Source: a virus | Reading direction: 5' to 3' (one strand) | Length of the DNA: 64,000 bases | IMG/VR virus record: IMGVR_UViG_3300025769_000095 | Span: 1-64,000 of that record | Shown: positions 53,301-58,354 of the stretch, one piece after another | How the letters are laid out: every line of letters starts with the position of its first letter | Position numbering within the stretch: the first letter of the stretch is position 1 | Notes under the pieces: model-generated | The model's input: only the letters and a program-made list of their open reading frames with translations | What the model was told of the DNA's origin: nothing | Databases searched by the model: none | Program-made: the position numbers and the translations under genes

Positions 53301-53559
53301 CAAAGTTTAAAGCTTTTTCTTCAACTTTAAAAGCCATGTCTCCATAGTCAGGCTCAGGTACAGAACTTCTAATCTTACCCAATTCCTTAAAATGCTTAGA
53401 CGCAGCATTTAAATCAATAGTATTAGACAAATCTTTAAATCCATCTCCATTTTTATCAACATTAGTATTTTGTTGAGGAGTAGATTGTGGATCTGTATTT
53501 GCACCTTGAGGGTTTGTACCTTGTGGATCTGGTGGCAGATTAGAATTATTTTGGCTCAT
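35386..53559 (-). CDS. 6057-residue virion RNA polymerase fusion protein
   Basis: A single intact ORF. Visible parts are: disordered start; hydrophobic helices at about 100-420; zincin motif VHEMVHGTLDY (His1078); a KOW/SH3-like segment KKGDRVKVLTKVGLRDEIEG near 1560-1600; a low-complexity linker near 2150-2225; a second zincin motif YHEAFHIVF (His2301); the RNA polymerase region with catalytic DFDID at 3610-3614; a second linker near 4480-4560; an SF1 RecD/Pif1-like helicase (Walker A GKAGTGKTT at 4604, IIIDEASM, FAGDSGQL, AITRF); a PD-(D/E)XK nuclease (TTLDLV, YDIKTMRG, Asp5388); and a Rossmann-like SLOG-type segment near 5690-5800. It would be packed in the virion, enter the cell and transcribe early genes. 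Maturation by proteolysis is likely but not shown. Confidence 0.88.
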   Translation of the reverse strand: MSQNNSNLPPDPQGTNPQGANTDPQSTPQQNTNVDKNGDGFKDLSNTIDLNAASKHFKELGKIRSSVPEPDYGDMAFKVEEKALNFEELNKYDIGLLRGMDQNEVRAANQNDLVAFGIGVAKIIPEFLGDVVYAIGSLGEIPEMITQGYTDFDNALMKLGENIRETDAFGKIYASQQAQQGFRFFDGEWWALNVGSIASAISLAIPAVGTIRTLGALGNLARFGKLSRGFRITDFTKKIGQGLAAKGISRQAAAGFGQALVSRHFEMMMEGKETFDEIYKYGIEEKNLSEEDARKLAGEAAMAHYGTGYVAMLTDAPQFMMGLMGKKLGKAAAKSFKGLIANMLGEGGEEVFQYILGEEARRYGKDTENYRLGQAPLEKYFKDPALYTSGFFGALGGGVFYGGIGGAREKIKNFGQKINDIFQSKDPEVEAARNIIEEGVKSGDQEALKKTLNALNDELNAANPDNAQDSNIEAINAAIDASNPSNSEDPNGPNQQRVSVARGMRAFYNNLINTAQNKINTLVSGLGSSEVVNYNVTKKRISNLEERSKDPTLTPYQQNAIQDLLNEEKKKLSEIESKEGFNAEDYKINEEYWTDIQKLSNEKVGHEINHKSTFLEEQDLKNGNISDEYIKTREMIYNDKLKKASNYDSYQSIIKDAEENLDNPSFSKDANQDKKARDFFQTIKNRAIAQRDARVAEELQSLNMSDYNSFGEYMTDVMSSPFISGMDNDAKTKLEATQAEKWDKANPNNKSPKEAKYKYNIGKVFATPNGGTAIVSNIDPEGNTYTIKDSRTEEETTLPKEQAEELINNSEKGDVPILEETPEAETAEEDTSANNDDTSSGTEEVNSEAPAIELQDPEQEEGSYADFDVEAARTSVQQQLEQVRRELQDLINEGRSTSYNDFYIAVIDLASRHSELYNKNPLFKKLLSEFINDYDYKNSFKKFQRKVKKELGVEITLTDVQERHDALIKNNRRGKLASRKRRHVKKSKLEYDKEYTIEELDAILDQLDVDDATRNIFEKLKENAKKFGLKIIFPSPDSIVFGTGRQMLGGIYDHANKKIYINIPALFQSGDVSKAIVHEMVHGTLDYMFHLLNTNPEALTEEQMDVIYDLELIRQDLVRDPEFANEFALTNTREMLAALTDQRFVNKLKNKKVAGKANFFERIIQGILKLIGFPTTYYDLVAEGFDLLNNSTKVEDFNTSVDMFNKAVEDQSAAPDPSEGAVIDESGVDSEIDEEFSDEEDIFDENDPEAKLNKLKEQEAHLERALKIIDIVEKRNAEREKEIQNELIDGFIDEIILDEINDKYDKLIEEDISKLEKIEVTTKPKQKKTTDQQKKEQAEGRDYKGVENLTPDDVKQLIEDPDKREALIGKFHSSKSIDSSNGSIQLEFYEGGIVQTVTIAKVFTFQRVTDLEGNYYGPLITVSPTGEDIDSAGAILEKELGSDTAFFVTHDELSAYIGDIKNEVPKDLTSTVIKEETDTEEDPSSLPSSEEELAIAIYKKALLAGESIEDMIPPHQALVNKYITPELKERIKAEVEASKDKPSTEEKEGKKSEGKLDKNGNPIKKGDRVKVLTKVGLRDEIEGVVTEFKGNRVVVKIDKSKGNTGITKTVLASNTEIVKGEPKKESQQKEGKEEETKTPIEKLSEQIDKLLFEITTNPNENHLNSIFKLLNNQEYKGAKTALLRDFKSEEFRNYFESLDRDDFNKLVEGILKKINISKDALKKVDPSDIIYYIFDQLQIHRDDFGNKENVDESPALETSGFGEKIMTLDSWVDRIPGTELFTLRRNFKTGNPWENNFISELKQDGYEVDVHFLRNMHLYGDPFEFKIKFKVPVNFKRNASQTNPEPKDLYILVTVIDNSGKEHHIGFLNKESEIGSQTFEIRNELFKAYKKALLDKNFSGKYIESSGFAIFDQIRPGRVNNSTRAKRRRVSEIWDKLSVKGIAVALPIKGKAAFDLKMSNLQGTTDRITADIQIQSDRLRKNEDNLFILAQDTSGEYRWVRVYEVNVGKHAEVKAKVDDILNKIREHSIAIRKSGTRKTSTPEFREWQQKLKAYKAELISLVRYKKFDENGNYSYEPNIKQNTLFEKEYLDENGFFSPEAFIESHNLYNRPCQVDYTKLSNDVYVESVLDRMETSLLDGDFYVYPAFRFKGYEAQGSSEDVSEEQKPSSKSPFGPSQRSRESKSTPPPSQPTPTGEGASEAIEPTQEPTQEPSSKKRGSGKRGSRKLGGNIFDDETTSPFRGKKFRLNEEQARKEMKELLGDFPLQIVDGLIDVGSFQAYGVAKRSLIKLSNQASNKTLYHEAFHIVFRGMLSDETRQTLLAEAKERYNLTEAEMQEARMIYDNLRKKYKNLPESTIEEIALEEKMANEFQEYRIADTGVKGALRKFFRVLKNFIKKISGNWKQIDTVFRKLDRGEYKEGIVANNFNDAFQPFELTTLQIQQSVSSGLAALDILLTKEYKNNPDSLMSIYANALNEDPELDLITSIDPDTNSVVNAFIEYAKSNPSHQEGILKVLKALRPDIKEFSFNEDGKIDDIIIYEIEPVKGPLYIEFLKGLASRGYSIKLDTSSLIEKDTDDTTDEQDSINKDKEENPRDAWSYDQSKISPKENMGYFIKRALSLIKKEGKIGFHGMPLYYDHHQLYPELQRVIGGAHNIPAMLKKLDAHPIFKQLKEYYEGWNNNQVTNVEELKKNARANKFVVQLFKLAQQKNSNTHVMVYLPGSNREANKPLYIKANRFTINKYITNNLKNLYKEGGQSILDLPLTKEAKAELGNKRNERLLSLLESHWLEAKKLLKESEEANPKESPAITLQRELQLKTHLGFLTDTLADFYVQDFQDTTFSVEGEKLFEWGKPGFLSNLLNKAKNDPRTFQEFYFKDPLYKNLSVFKYLKQITISSNGGIKYKGDKKGTSYDKLTTADHYNIMINSWFNNDSKSKGHISLPIYSDSPVNEMMEVNKLNNEEALGLIKEVFDFESNRIQQVDKNGTVANAPSNFAKNASSRLLVPQEMGSDVKEFEAWARKTASDLAEKLISDPNIQLHEGIELDPEKLQDYLTNFVLNHVAWQGQMILITAGDPAFYKSKGVGNVVDDFFKRVKELYSPVTYASSDAFWSNSKGEVTKVPSTMNIRILPDIETPAPQLNQLGKILGDENLSAYEQGVSLTDGMTLLTPHSYKYRMIAMGEWTEAKDLVWKLISSGKLPSKKHIDAIVKALPENSPIIEELKSIRSFETIKPYVYTMVLQKVLNDPNTSKLTPFQKKDSEILMIPFYGLKKIKTEKGEVDNPLYNPFYKRLLEESGYVFNPDGTVDYSNVDTEVDNGVYTFDSTLKAYKPNLNLSDEYNVEESIDSYLGEGAPIVSLSYDAWGKQQENPSHYYESSELFGTQIQKLIIVDLKNNHPNYDKIVKAYQQLIIDNIKISYAELTDEISNWNDLIKKLREDVINRGLGDDFLEMLQLDENGDPTVPLWHPVNSKTIESLLSSMYRKGVSDQKFSNGYSLINRSAVGFAKKPRIVFKDADGKIIKANDTKSVPKSIAYMEAILPVTNKEIAEYINDEGFIDQEAFNTMPESLKESIGYRIPNEYFYSDFKIKAIAFDPFSDTMTLPHEITAIAGLDFDIDKVKGFGAPSKVQTALQIAKRTNAGRKIVEDYNKRIEKLYENLVNTKESIPELKLELATLSSKISDLSLSSDPKEAEKQLLESLNSEEYKELKKRLGDLYNYKDTLYQNIKDLVAERDDLLLTDFEVVQQTERIQTKRANEKTLFNLMWNDILGDSSVASKQLKPGGFATVERLANKYKEGDVKLLMLDPVTTVNIAQRMNQGKALTGIAANALASNALWQHYNIQHKDGFLTRIVKLPVEITNNIKNDNFFNEKLLNSIKNFDAKFEANGAVQEVFRELLGNPSNHTKIIEEVLKFYKSFSENIDNKQSYNYPNLAKDLINTSSNANAYAVIQNLIKLAISEAAFAKKEKSRLEEKQSISFTQEEIDSIFNSMINNLTFKNGTTNIEIEELTNLSKEFDNTGVSKIQNMAEFLAAAVDNGKNPLAGYINVNSATSDYLFGLLSLGYSIPQAISVLNDPLVLQYTEDALLSKSKLANVLPKAGSSILYFDADGNVLNSSESIIGTLFGMKDLVSNISDLITNTKIGDGGLGANLSESAGSERRYQKASFDAYFVGAKEMFESSLEIPFYMETLVEYGISLPLDTIVNQIGFPNIKGETFKKILNKAERLKKNIYEKWDLTNDQIDSLYRQYFEYLGSVLYDYDMFKKSYAENRKKLMALQKSNPNNKFLKKLEFTKAGYIIYQGNINMDRNEVQDIKNDVKKLPSDVLEFLKVYSFYASGFRFTMGGFNQLLPLKTWANKKDFETLKSQLEYFDKGDSHVNNFLDQFIRNNFRDLDYIPEPIYSPYADPNNPSVLYINEHKRQRGIRFPYLKTYVPGYGNMLFKYYYNIKKWVSVSELSTYEDNTKRVQRYFFGEHAEDVYSSKPTLKTFTRQEFIPPPSASDAPPMGTTGSGESFGEDFFDSEFEDGDSSIPSSSNIPPQLISKEEETDQKPTPTEQPSTEQQQPVEQEGRKDISAVSYENLNDRQKNAHNRILDFFMGNNKGVDFLLQGKAGTGKTTIIKFITQKLAASASYMQKPILVLAPTNQAANNLKNAGVEKEETIKVSTISSGLGEEYDPTSNNFKRGKKTTAIEEATYIIIDEASMISESTYAKIREQNPTAKILFAGDSGQLIPVREGKDYLLLAKYLKLDPFIISELENINTEVDTSRGQAKTIAEAKLNDFVKKHKLGSYLSRPFLELKDNDSSSVKLFERVRQGEDSSILPWADHAWDSSHSDKKNKPKNPYSSLQRIDTEELVFIKEEEKNNLFNYAIERYKKAIKENNPNLFRIIGYRNATVNKTNARVRQTIFGDNPKPYYKGELLRVLDPFRLMVDGQAIAITKNTAAQIVGRPEEREDYFFKNVIDRLEVAGLLPKTFYEQWSKVKIRSHQLPLKIYGESTTQRVPFPEDYNIIMQFRKALKQERNKLKFSNPSAHRQLGGVFRDISDAYVRFDYAYAINSHQSQGSTYAEGLVLEDDIYSVTKDDPDNLSKSMYTAITRFSDRVFISSTLNGKVNPNGQTVKSPKEQALDFYTKELPEATKNVKISKDKTSYVDGSNTVMRNTHFISKPKFEKLTSPVQLTNASELEQRMANYSNGIVSASNNPLAAAFGGVTKNFNGDETIMLSVNSQEELAEIKALIDKAMGAGGWQKSVTFVFKTIAGLTKEGTPYEKDLIRYLYSKGVSYYEHDGLGMYVNANKSQLSETATTIGTKVDRFLRDYFSGVLSKDLSTYEIVEKGNEGALNGLIRQLDQFSKYLESKGETPIALESTFIDLYNGIGTTLDLVTVDEAGEERVYDIKTMRGDKISDGRYEQYDRAKHQKQLSIIRITAFNSHGRKYNRTGYIMPVVLNVYNANDTRVKSLTLKGDRTNDFSKGEYFIKHKLLDSVTNEHGDIVTFDGSKQPHQYDTATPYTGGLRQFRPLEKTAKAKAAPTIKLKITYKDVKSSFDSGIDSLTLNDINVLAKNNRMPEFTSLKQAKNWASEYLGWVLDGEGTALEALDYNLTDKAKASHLESLEIALGDETKAQKEFEIFEKFLNNTNSILRNLPIPTPSTSPAIETGGSQQAVNPLSQAGVKPTDMYGNAAKDIQMASESTQFIGFQSGSATVSSTNKYRLAWGDKANTGNYTSSDVVMVSGSGTFRGVTEAQILKTLKEKYKPLLEQAIEAGASFRVGNQYAKGNLSDKLVADYLSTKGYIEEKMNGYSRWSKTTQPTQQVQQPTTQSKMFDPNDRSIRPGAVVKYNGKTYLLWNINNSGKAQLIGIDGSKFSGTPSTSKLQVIGGYKTTMYNGTKYIVTDNNTIYSTATGKKVYEGLDDSSKKQKQTIIDQAEKAPKNTGFATLKDYSPIFGVTINEEYITLLKSDQNPSMLKLLDQNENEPSELKINKFALEYNRWAITSPIEAKENIMDFEFEGRPYAVLLDPYQGVVKFLHTSEFEYGENMDPDLQKELFLSSGNEDVISFHQKLCGL
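46927..46956 (-). repeat. Short direct repeat in linker of giant protein
   Basis: Two tandem 12-nt units (GGTTCTTGAGTT at 46927-46938 and 46939-46950) plus a partial third encode the EPTQEPTQEP linker, followed in the protein by a basic SSKKRGSGKRGSRK stretch. It marks a flexible joint upstream of the second zincin motif and is a candidate processing site. Confidence 0.6.
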
Positions 53560-55669
53560 AATAATCTTTTAATAAAAGGCGATATTCATCTGTTGTAAGA
53601 ATACTACCATCATTTTTATAAATAGGTTGATTATTACCATTATACATATGACCTATTCGAGTTTCAAACTTATTTAAATAAGGATCTTTTTTTATCTTTT
53701 CTATTTGCGAATTAATATCATTTAATTTTTCTTGATCTACCTGTGTAAAATTACCACTTGCTCTGTTTCTTAATATATCAGCTCTCTGTTCTTTTAATTG
53801 ATCTAATGTATAAACATCAACTCCCCTACTATAAATTTTACCATATTTTTGATCCCACCCAGGAAGAGTTGATTGAATAGGAGTTGTCTTTTCAACACCT
53901 CCTTTTAAAGCTGCTTGAGAAATGTGATGAAATTCTCCTTGATAAGGATGGTGGGTTCTATTAGGATCTGGAATATAAAAAGTTACTCTTTTACTAGAAT
54001 TAGCTTTATTTATATAAACTCCTTGTATTCCACCAATTAACAATTCGTTATCAGGTCTTACTTCTCCTAAAAGAGTAGCGTTTGCTAAAAATTCAGCATA
54101 CGATTGCTTTGATGTAGCATCAATTAAATCATCTACAGTTCCTTTACGAGGTGGTTTACCAGGTTCTATTATCCAAGCACCTAAATCTTTTATAGATCCC
54201 ATTCTAGCAGTTTGATTAGTTCCACTACCTAAAAGAGTACCTAAATAAGATTCAGTCCTTTCTTCTCTTAAATCATTGTTATAAGCATACATTGTATCTG
54301 TTGTAGATGACAACTGTTCTTTCTTTTCTTCGTATTTAGTTTTAATAAATTTATATGCTTCAGCAGAACTCATTCCATCAACTTGACTTTTAAGGCTTTG
54401 ATACACTTGATAAATTAAAGGATTTTCTTCTTGAGCTCTAGTATTTAAATAATCTTTAAAATCAATTTGTCCTGTTAAAGGTATTACTTCACCTGCTTCA
54501 TTTGTAAGTCCTGTAATAACACCTGTATATTCAGATACTTTTAAATCCCAATCTGGCAACCCACTATTTTTTGTATAAACAGCTGTTTCTATAGCAGTAT
54601 GAGGATCGTCTAATTCTTTTTCATAATCTTTTAATGCTTTGCCTACAGCTAAGGTATTAAATTTAAAAGTTTTATCTACATACTTGTACCCTAATTTTTT
54701 AACTACTGGTTTTAAATAATTACTTTTAATTTCATTATAAGCTATTGCATTAGGGTCTCTAGCTAATAAATCTTTTTCATATTCAGATATAGCATTTTGA
54801 AGATCTGTATTATTTGTTCCATCAACAGCTCCTTTATAATAACCTGCAGTAAGAAGCATTTGTTGAACTTCTTTTGTTTTACCATCTGCTATTGAATCTT
54901 TTAAACCATTAATAAAAGTTTCTGTGCTTGTTTTAATTGTGTCTTGTGTATAACCTAATAATCCAGCTTCAATTCTTAATTGTTGTTTGTATTTAGGTTG
55001 ACTTAAAATTGATTCAGCAGCTTCTAAAACTTCTTTTTCAGTAAGTTGTTCTATTGTTTCACCAATAACCATAAAACCTTTCTGATCATCATAGATATAG
55101 GTTCCCCTATCACCTTTCATTCCATTCAACTGCTCTAAAATATCTTTTGTAATATCTTGATACTTACCCCAAGTAGGTGAGTTTACTGAACCTACAACAT
55201 AATTACCATCAGCATCTATAGTAGAACCTTTAGTTTTTATAGCAGCTCGTGCAGCTTGTTTCCAATGCACAGGGTCATCTTTTAATAATTCATCTTGGTC
55301 TGCAATAACCTTTTGTGCTTTTTTATATAAAGATTCTTCTTCAGCAAACCATCCTCCAGGTTGTACAGCTCTTTTAACTTCACCAACTAATTCACTTTGT
55401 AATTGTAACCCAGCAGCTAAGTTTCCATTTTTATAAGCATCTACTATTTTGTCACGGGAATCTCTAATTTTTCCCATTTGTGTTTCAACAGCATCTTTAC
55501 TTTCACTAATATGTTGAGGTGTTCTTAAATCTCTAATAAGATTAAGCTCCTGTTGTTTTTGACCCAATACTTTTCCCCACAACTCCATATTGGGTTGCCA
55601 CTCCATTGGAGTGTACATTTGAAAAGATACATCTTTTCTAGTAGGAGTATAAAATCTATTTATAGCCAT
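53546..55669 (-). CDS. Virion cargo/ejection protein, 707 residues
   Basis: A charged helical protein with N-terminal MAINRFYTPTRKDVSFQMYT and long Lys/Glu/Gln segments. At about residues 268-300 is a peptidoglycan-binding-like repeat (MLLTAGYYKGAVDGTNNTDL, then QNAISEYEKD). It lies between the 891-residue protein and the giant polymerase and overlaps the latter by 14 nt. By position it is one of the crAss-like cargo proteins that leave the capsid with DNA. No catalytic motif was found. Confidence 0.68.
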   Translation of the reverse strand: MAINRFYTPTRKDVSFQMYTPMEWQPNMELWGKVLGQKQQELNLIRDLRTPQHISESKDAVETQMGKIRDSRDKIVDAYKNGNLAAGLQLQSELVGEVKRAVQPGGWFAEEESLYKKAQKVIADQDELLKDDPVHWKQAARAAIKTKGSTIDADGNYVVGSVNSPTWGKYQDITKDILEQLNGMKGDRGTYIYDDQKGFMVIGETIEQLTEKEVLEAAESILSQPKYKQQLRIEAGLLGYTQDTIKTSTETFINGLKDSIADGKTKEVQQMLLTAGYYKGAVDGTNNTDLQNAISEYEKDLLARDPNAIAYNEIKSNYLKPVVKKLGYKYVDKTFKFNTLAVGKALKDYEKELDDPHTAIETAVYTKNSGLPDWDLKVSEYTGVITGLTNEAGEVIPLTGQIDFKDYLNTRAQEENPLIYQVYQSLKSQVDGMSSAEAYKFIKTKYEEKKEQLSSTTDTMYAYNNDLREERTESYLGTLLGSGTNQTARMGSIKDLGAWIIEPGKPPRKGTVDDLIDATSKQSYAEFLANATLLGEVRPDNELLIGGIQGVYINKANSSKRVTFYIPDPNRTHHPYQGEFHHISQAALKGGVEKTTPIQSTLPGWDQKYGKIYSRGVDVYTLDQLKEQRADILRNRASGNFTQVDQEKLNDINSQIEKIKKDPYLNKFETRIGHMYNGNNQPIYKNDGSILTTDEYRLLLKDYYEPK

Positions 55670-55678
55670 ATCTATAAT

Positions 55679-58354
55679 TTATTGCCCAGCAGCAGCTGGG
55701 TTTGCCTGTTCAAGAAAAGCCTGTAATTCTTTATCTGTTAATTCACCTAACGTTTTAAATACATTTGCAAAGTCAGGGTTTTGAATTCCTAATGCTGCAG
55801 CAAATTCTTTGACAGTCATTCTTGCTAACTCATTTTTATTTTTAATAGCATCTTTCATATACTGCATCTGATTAAGAGTTGATCCAGTATCCATCATTAT
55901 ATTCATTAAATTGTCTCTAGCTGCTGCTTGAGCAGCTCTGTTTTGAGCATTAAGTACATCAGCTTGTTGTTGCATCTGAGAAGTAATACCTACATTTCTA
56001 TCACCTCTTGACCCTCTTGCCATAGACATTTGGTCATTGTATTGCTGAGCTGATAATAATGATTGTGACTGAGCATCTTGAGTACCTCGCATAATAGCAT
56101 TAGCTCTATTTAAAAATTGACCATAACTACCTGCTCCTTGAGAAGCTGCTTGCATTGCAGCATTCTTTTGAAGGTTAGCTTGGTTAAGCATAAACTGTGG
56201 ATCAATTCCTGTTTCAGAAAAATATTGGTCCTGTGCTGCAAAGTTAGGTAATCTTGGATCTACTACTTCAGGTTTTTGAAATGCATCAATAGCAGATCCT
56301 AAAATACCTGCTCCTTTTAAAGCTAATGCTGCAGTATTCAATCCTCCTAAATCATCAACAGTTTTAGTTATAGCTGCACCAACACCTTTTCTACCTTGTG
56401 GAGCTACAGCAGGTTTAACTAATGAAGCAGCTGCTTGTTGACTAGCTGCAAGTTGAGCTGCTTGTACTTGACTAGGATCAACTCCTTGATTTTTATTAAA
56501 AGCAGCACCAATAGCAGGTAATGTAGTTGTCCAACGAGCAGGTTTATTAGCAGCAGCAGAAGGAGTAGTAGTAGAAGAAGTAGCAGCAGAAGGAGGCGAA
56601 CTTGTTGCTGCATTTCCACTTGCACTTGTCCCTCTATTTCCTCCACTTCCTTGACTAGCTCCTTGTGATGAAGATGATGAAGGTGGTGAAGATGATGTTG
56701 CATCTACAGGATTAGTTAAAATAGCTTGTTGTAAATTTGGAGCAAAAAAATCGTATGAAGGAGCATAAGGAGTAGTTGAATTATTAGTTGTTCCCGCAGC
56801 TAATTGTTTTAAAGATTCAGCTTCTGCGTCTTTCATAGCTTGTGTAGATCCACCATATGCTTTATATACATTATCTAGCCTAGTACCTCTAATAGGTTTA
56901 AAACCTGAATCATATATATAAGAGTATGGATATTTCATTCCCCAAGTTTCAAGAGCAGTTTTATATTCGTCACTACTAGAATAATCACTTCTGCGAGGTG
57001 CTGGAGGAGGATCACCTCCTGAAACAAGACCATTACTAGCTTTTAACTTTCCACCGTATTGTCTTTTAGAAAACATTTTTTTTTGATCAGCATAAAAGTT
57101 ATTAGGTTGGCTATCATCCATAAAATTATTAGCCATGTTATAAGCGTCATTTAAATTAGAAACAAAATCTATTCCTTTACCAAATATTCTTGCTATTTTA
57201 GTACCCGTTCCAACAATAGGAATAGCTGATGTTAAATCTGATATTTCACTTAATGTAGGTAATGTTTGTGGAAAATTTTTAAGTGGTCCCATATCTCCTT
57301 TACCCCTGCCAATCCAACTTTGATATGCTCTATGTGCATCATCCCATGATGATACTCCAGTTGGGTCTGCTAATTCAATAAGATTTTCTAAAAGAGTATC
57401 TTCTTTAAGTACAGCTTTATTAAGATAGTCATCAATATCTTGGTTGACTTGAGCTCTTTGTGTTTTAACAGGAGGTTCTTGCATAACACCCCCAAACGGC
57501 ATCATAGGCATTTGACCTTGTTGCATTTGTTGTTGAGGCATGCCTTGCTGCTGTTGCATCATTTGTTGCTGTTGTATTTGCTCTTCTGTAGGAGCACCTG
57601 CTTGCATTCTTTGAGAAGCTTGCATTTGTTGTTGAGCAGCTTGTTCTTGCATTTGTTTTTTCATTGCTTCTCCATACTCAGCAAGTTTCTTTAACTCTCT
57701 TTCTTTAGTAGCCATTGAAATAGAGTCTGTATATTTTCCAAACTTCTTTTCTATTTCAGCAGCTTTCTGAGCTAATGTCATACCGTTAGGTAATGTAATT
57801 GCATCAGAAAAAACAAATCCATCTCCAGGGCCAGCTGAAGAATACATTTCTTGTTTTTCTATTTCAGCAGCACCTTGTTGTGGGTTCATTGTAGGATTAC
57901 CATTTGCATCAACAGCTTGTCCACCCATTGAATGAGGAGGAGCATTGTATTGTTTCATTGGACCACCAAACTGATAACTCTTTAATTTACCCCCACACAT
58001 ATAAGGATTAGAAACTTGTGGTAATACTTGCCCAGGTTTAAATTCTTCTTGTTTATTACCTAAGCCTTGTAGAACAGAACCAAGGATATTAGTACCTGCA
58101 CTTGCAATAGTACCAACTCCAGGAATCATATTTAAAGCAGGAGAAGCACCTTGCAAAACACTTCCTATATCACCTACATTAAATTTTTCTCCACTTGCAA
58201 GTTTAGTAGCAACTGTACCTAATGCTGGTGTAGCACTGCTTAATAAATTATTAGCAAGGCTTTCTTGAGTATCTTGTTGTTGCGTATTTTGCTGTTGACC
58301 ACCAGATGCATTACTAAACATCTGCATCATCATTCGCATCATTAACTCATTCAT
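55679..58354 (-). CDS. Virion cargo protein, Gln/Ala-rich
   Basis: An 891-residue low-complexity protein. It starts with Met/Gln-rich sequence, then glycine-rich hydrophobic segments (NMIPGVGTIASAGTNILGSV) near 75-95 that may insert into membrane. PPHSMGGQAVDANGNP lies near 138-153, a Gln/Met stretch at about 225-290, a Pro/Ser/Thr/Ala linker at about 550-610, and helical Gln/Ala-rich C-terminal repeats. This resembles internal head or ejection proteins downstream of the muzzle gene in crAss-like phages. It overlaps the upstream gene as ATGA. Confidence 0.68.
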   Translation of the reverse strand: MNELMMRMMMQMFSNASGGQQQNTQQQDTQESLANNLLSSATPALGTVATKLASGEKFNVGDIGSVLQGASPALNMIPGVGTIASAGTNILGSVLQGLGNKQEEFKPGQVLPQVSNPYMCGGKLKSYQFGGPMKQYNAPPHSMGGQAVDANGNPTMNPQQGAAEIEKQEMYSSAGPGDGFVFSDAITLPNGMTLAQKAAEIEKKFGKYTDSISMATKERELKKLAEYGEAMKKQMQEQAAQQQMQASQRMQAGAPTEEQIQQQQMMQQQQGMPQQQMQQGQMPMMPFGGVMQEPPVKTQRAQVNQDIDDYLNKAVLKEDTLLENLIELADPTGVSSWDDAHRAYQSWIGRGKGDMGPLKNFPQTLPTLSEISDLTSAIPIVGTGTKIARIFGKGIDFVSNLNDAYNMANNFMDDSQPNNFYADQKKMFSKRQYGGKLKASNGLVSGGDPPPAPRRSDYSSSDEYKTALETWGMKYPYSYIYDSGFKPIRGTRLDNVYKAYGGSTQAMKDAEAESLKQLAAGTTNNSTTPYAPSYDFFAPNLQQAILTNPVDATSSSPPSSSSSQGASQGSGGNRGTSASGNAATSSPPSAATSSTTTPSAAANKPARWTTTLPAIGAAFNKNQGVDPSQVQAAQLAASQQAAASLVKPAVAPQGRKGVGAAITKTVDDLGGLNTAALALKGAGILGSAIDAFQKPEVVDPRLPNFAAQDQYFSETGIDPQFMLNQANLQKNAAMQAASQGAGSYGQFLNRANAIMRGTQDAQSQSLLSAQQYNDQMSMARGSRGDRNVGITSQMQQQADVLNAQNRAAQAAARDNLMNIMMDTGSTLNQMQYMKDAIKNKNELARMTVKEFAAALGIQNPDFANVFKTLGELTDKELQAFLEQANPAAAGQ
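56540..56700 (-). repeat. Trinucleotide-rich low-complexity tract
   Basis: Runs of GCA/GAA/GTA-type triplets on the + strand encode Ser/Thr/Ala/Pro-rich linker sequence within the 891-residue protein. It is in frame and causes no interruption; the tract may vary in length among relatives. Confidence 0.6.
57490..57680 (-). repeat. Gln/Met-coding low-complexity tract
   Basis: CAA/CAG/ATG-rich coding sequence on the - strand gives QQQMMQQQQGMPQQQMQQGQ and nearby Gln-rich segments. It is a disordered stretch typical of phage internal proteins. Confidence 0.6.

Noticed and set aside
56419-56703. 94-codon Leu-rich ORF in another frame of the 891-residue gene
   Set aside because: It arises from the triplet-rich Ala/Ser/Thr tract read out of frame and has an unnatural poly-Leu run.
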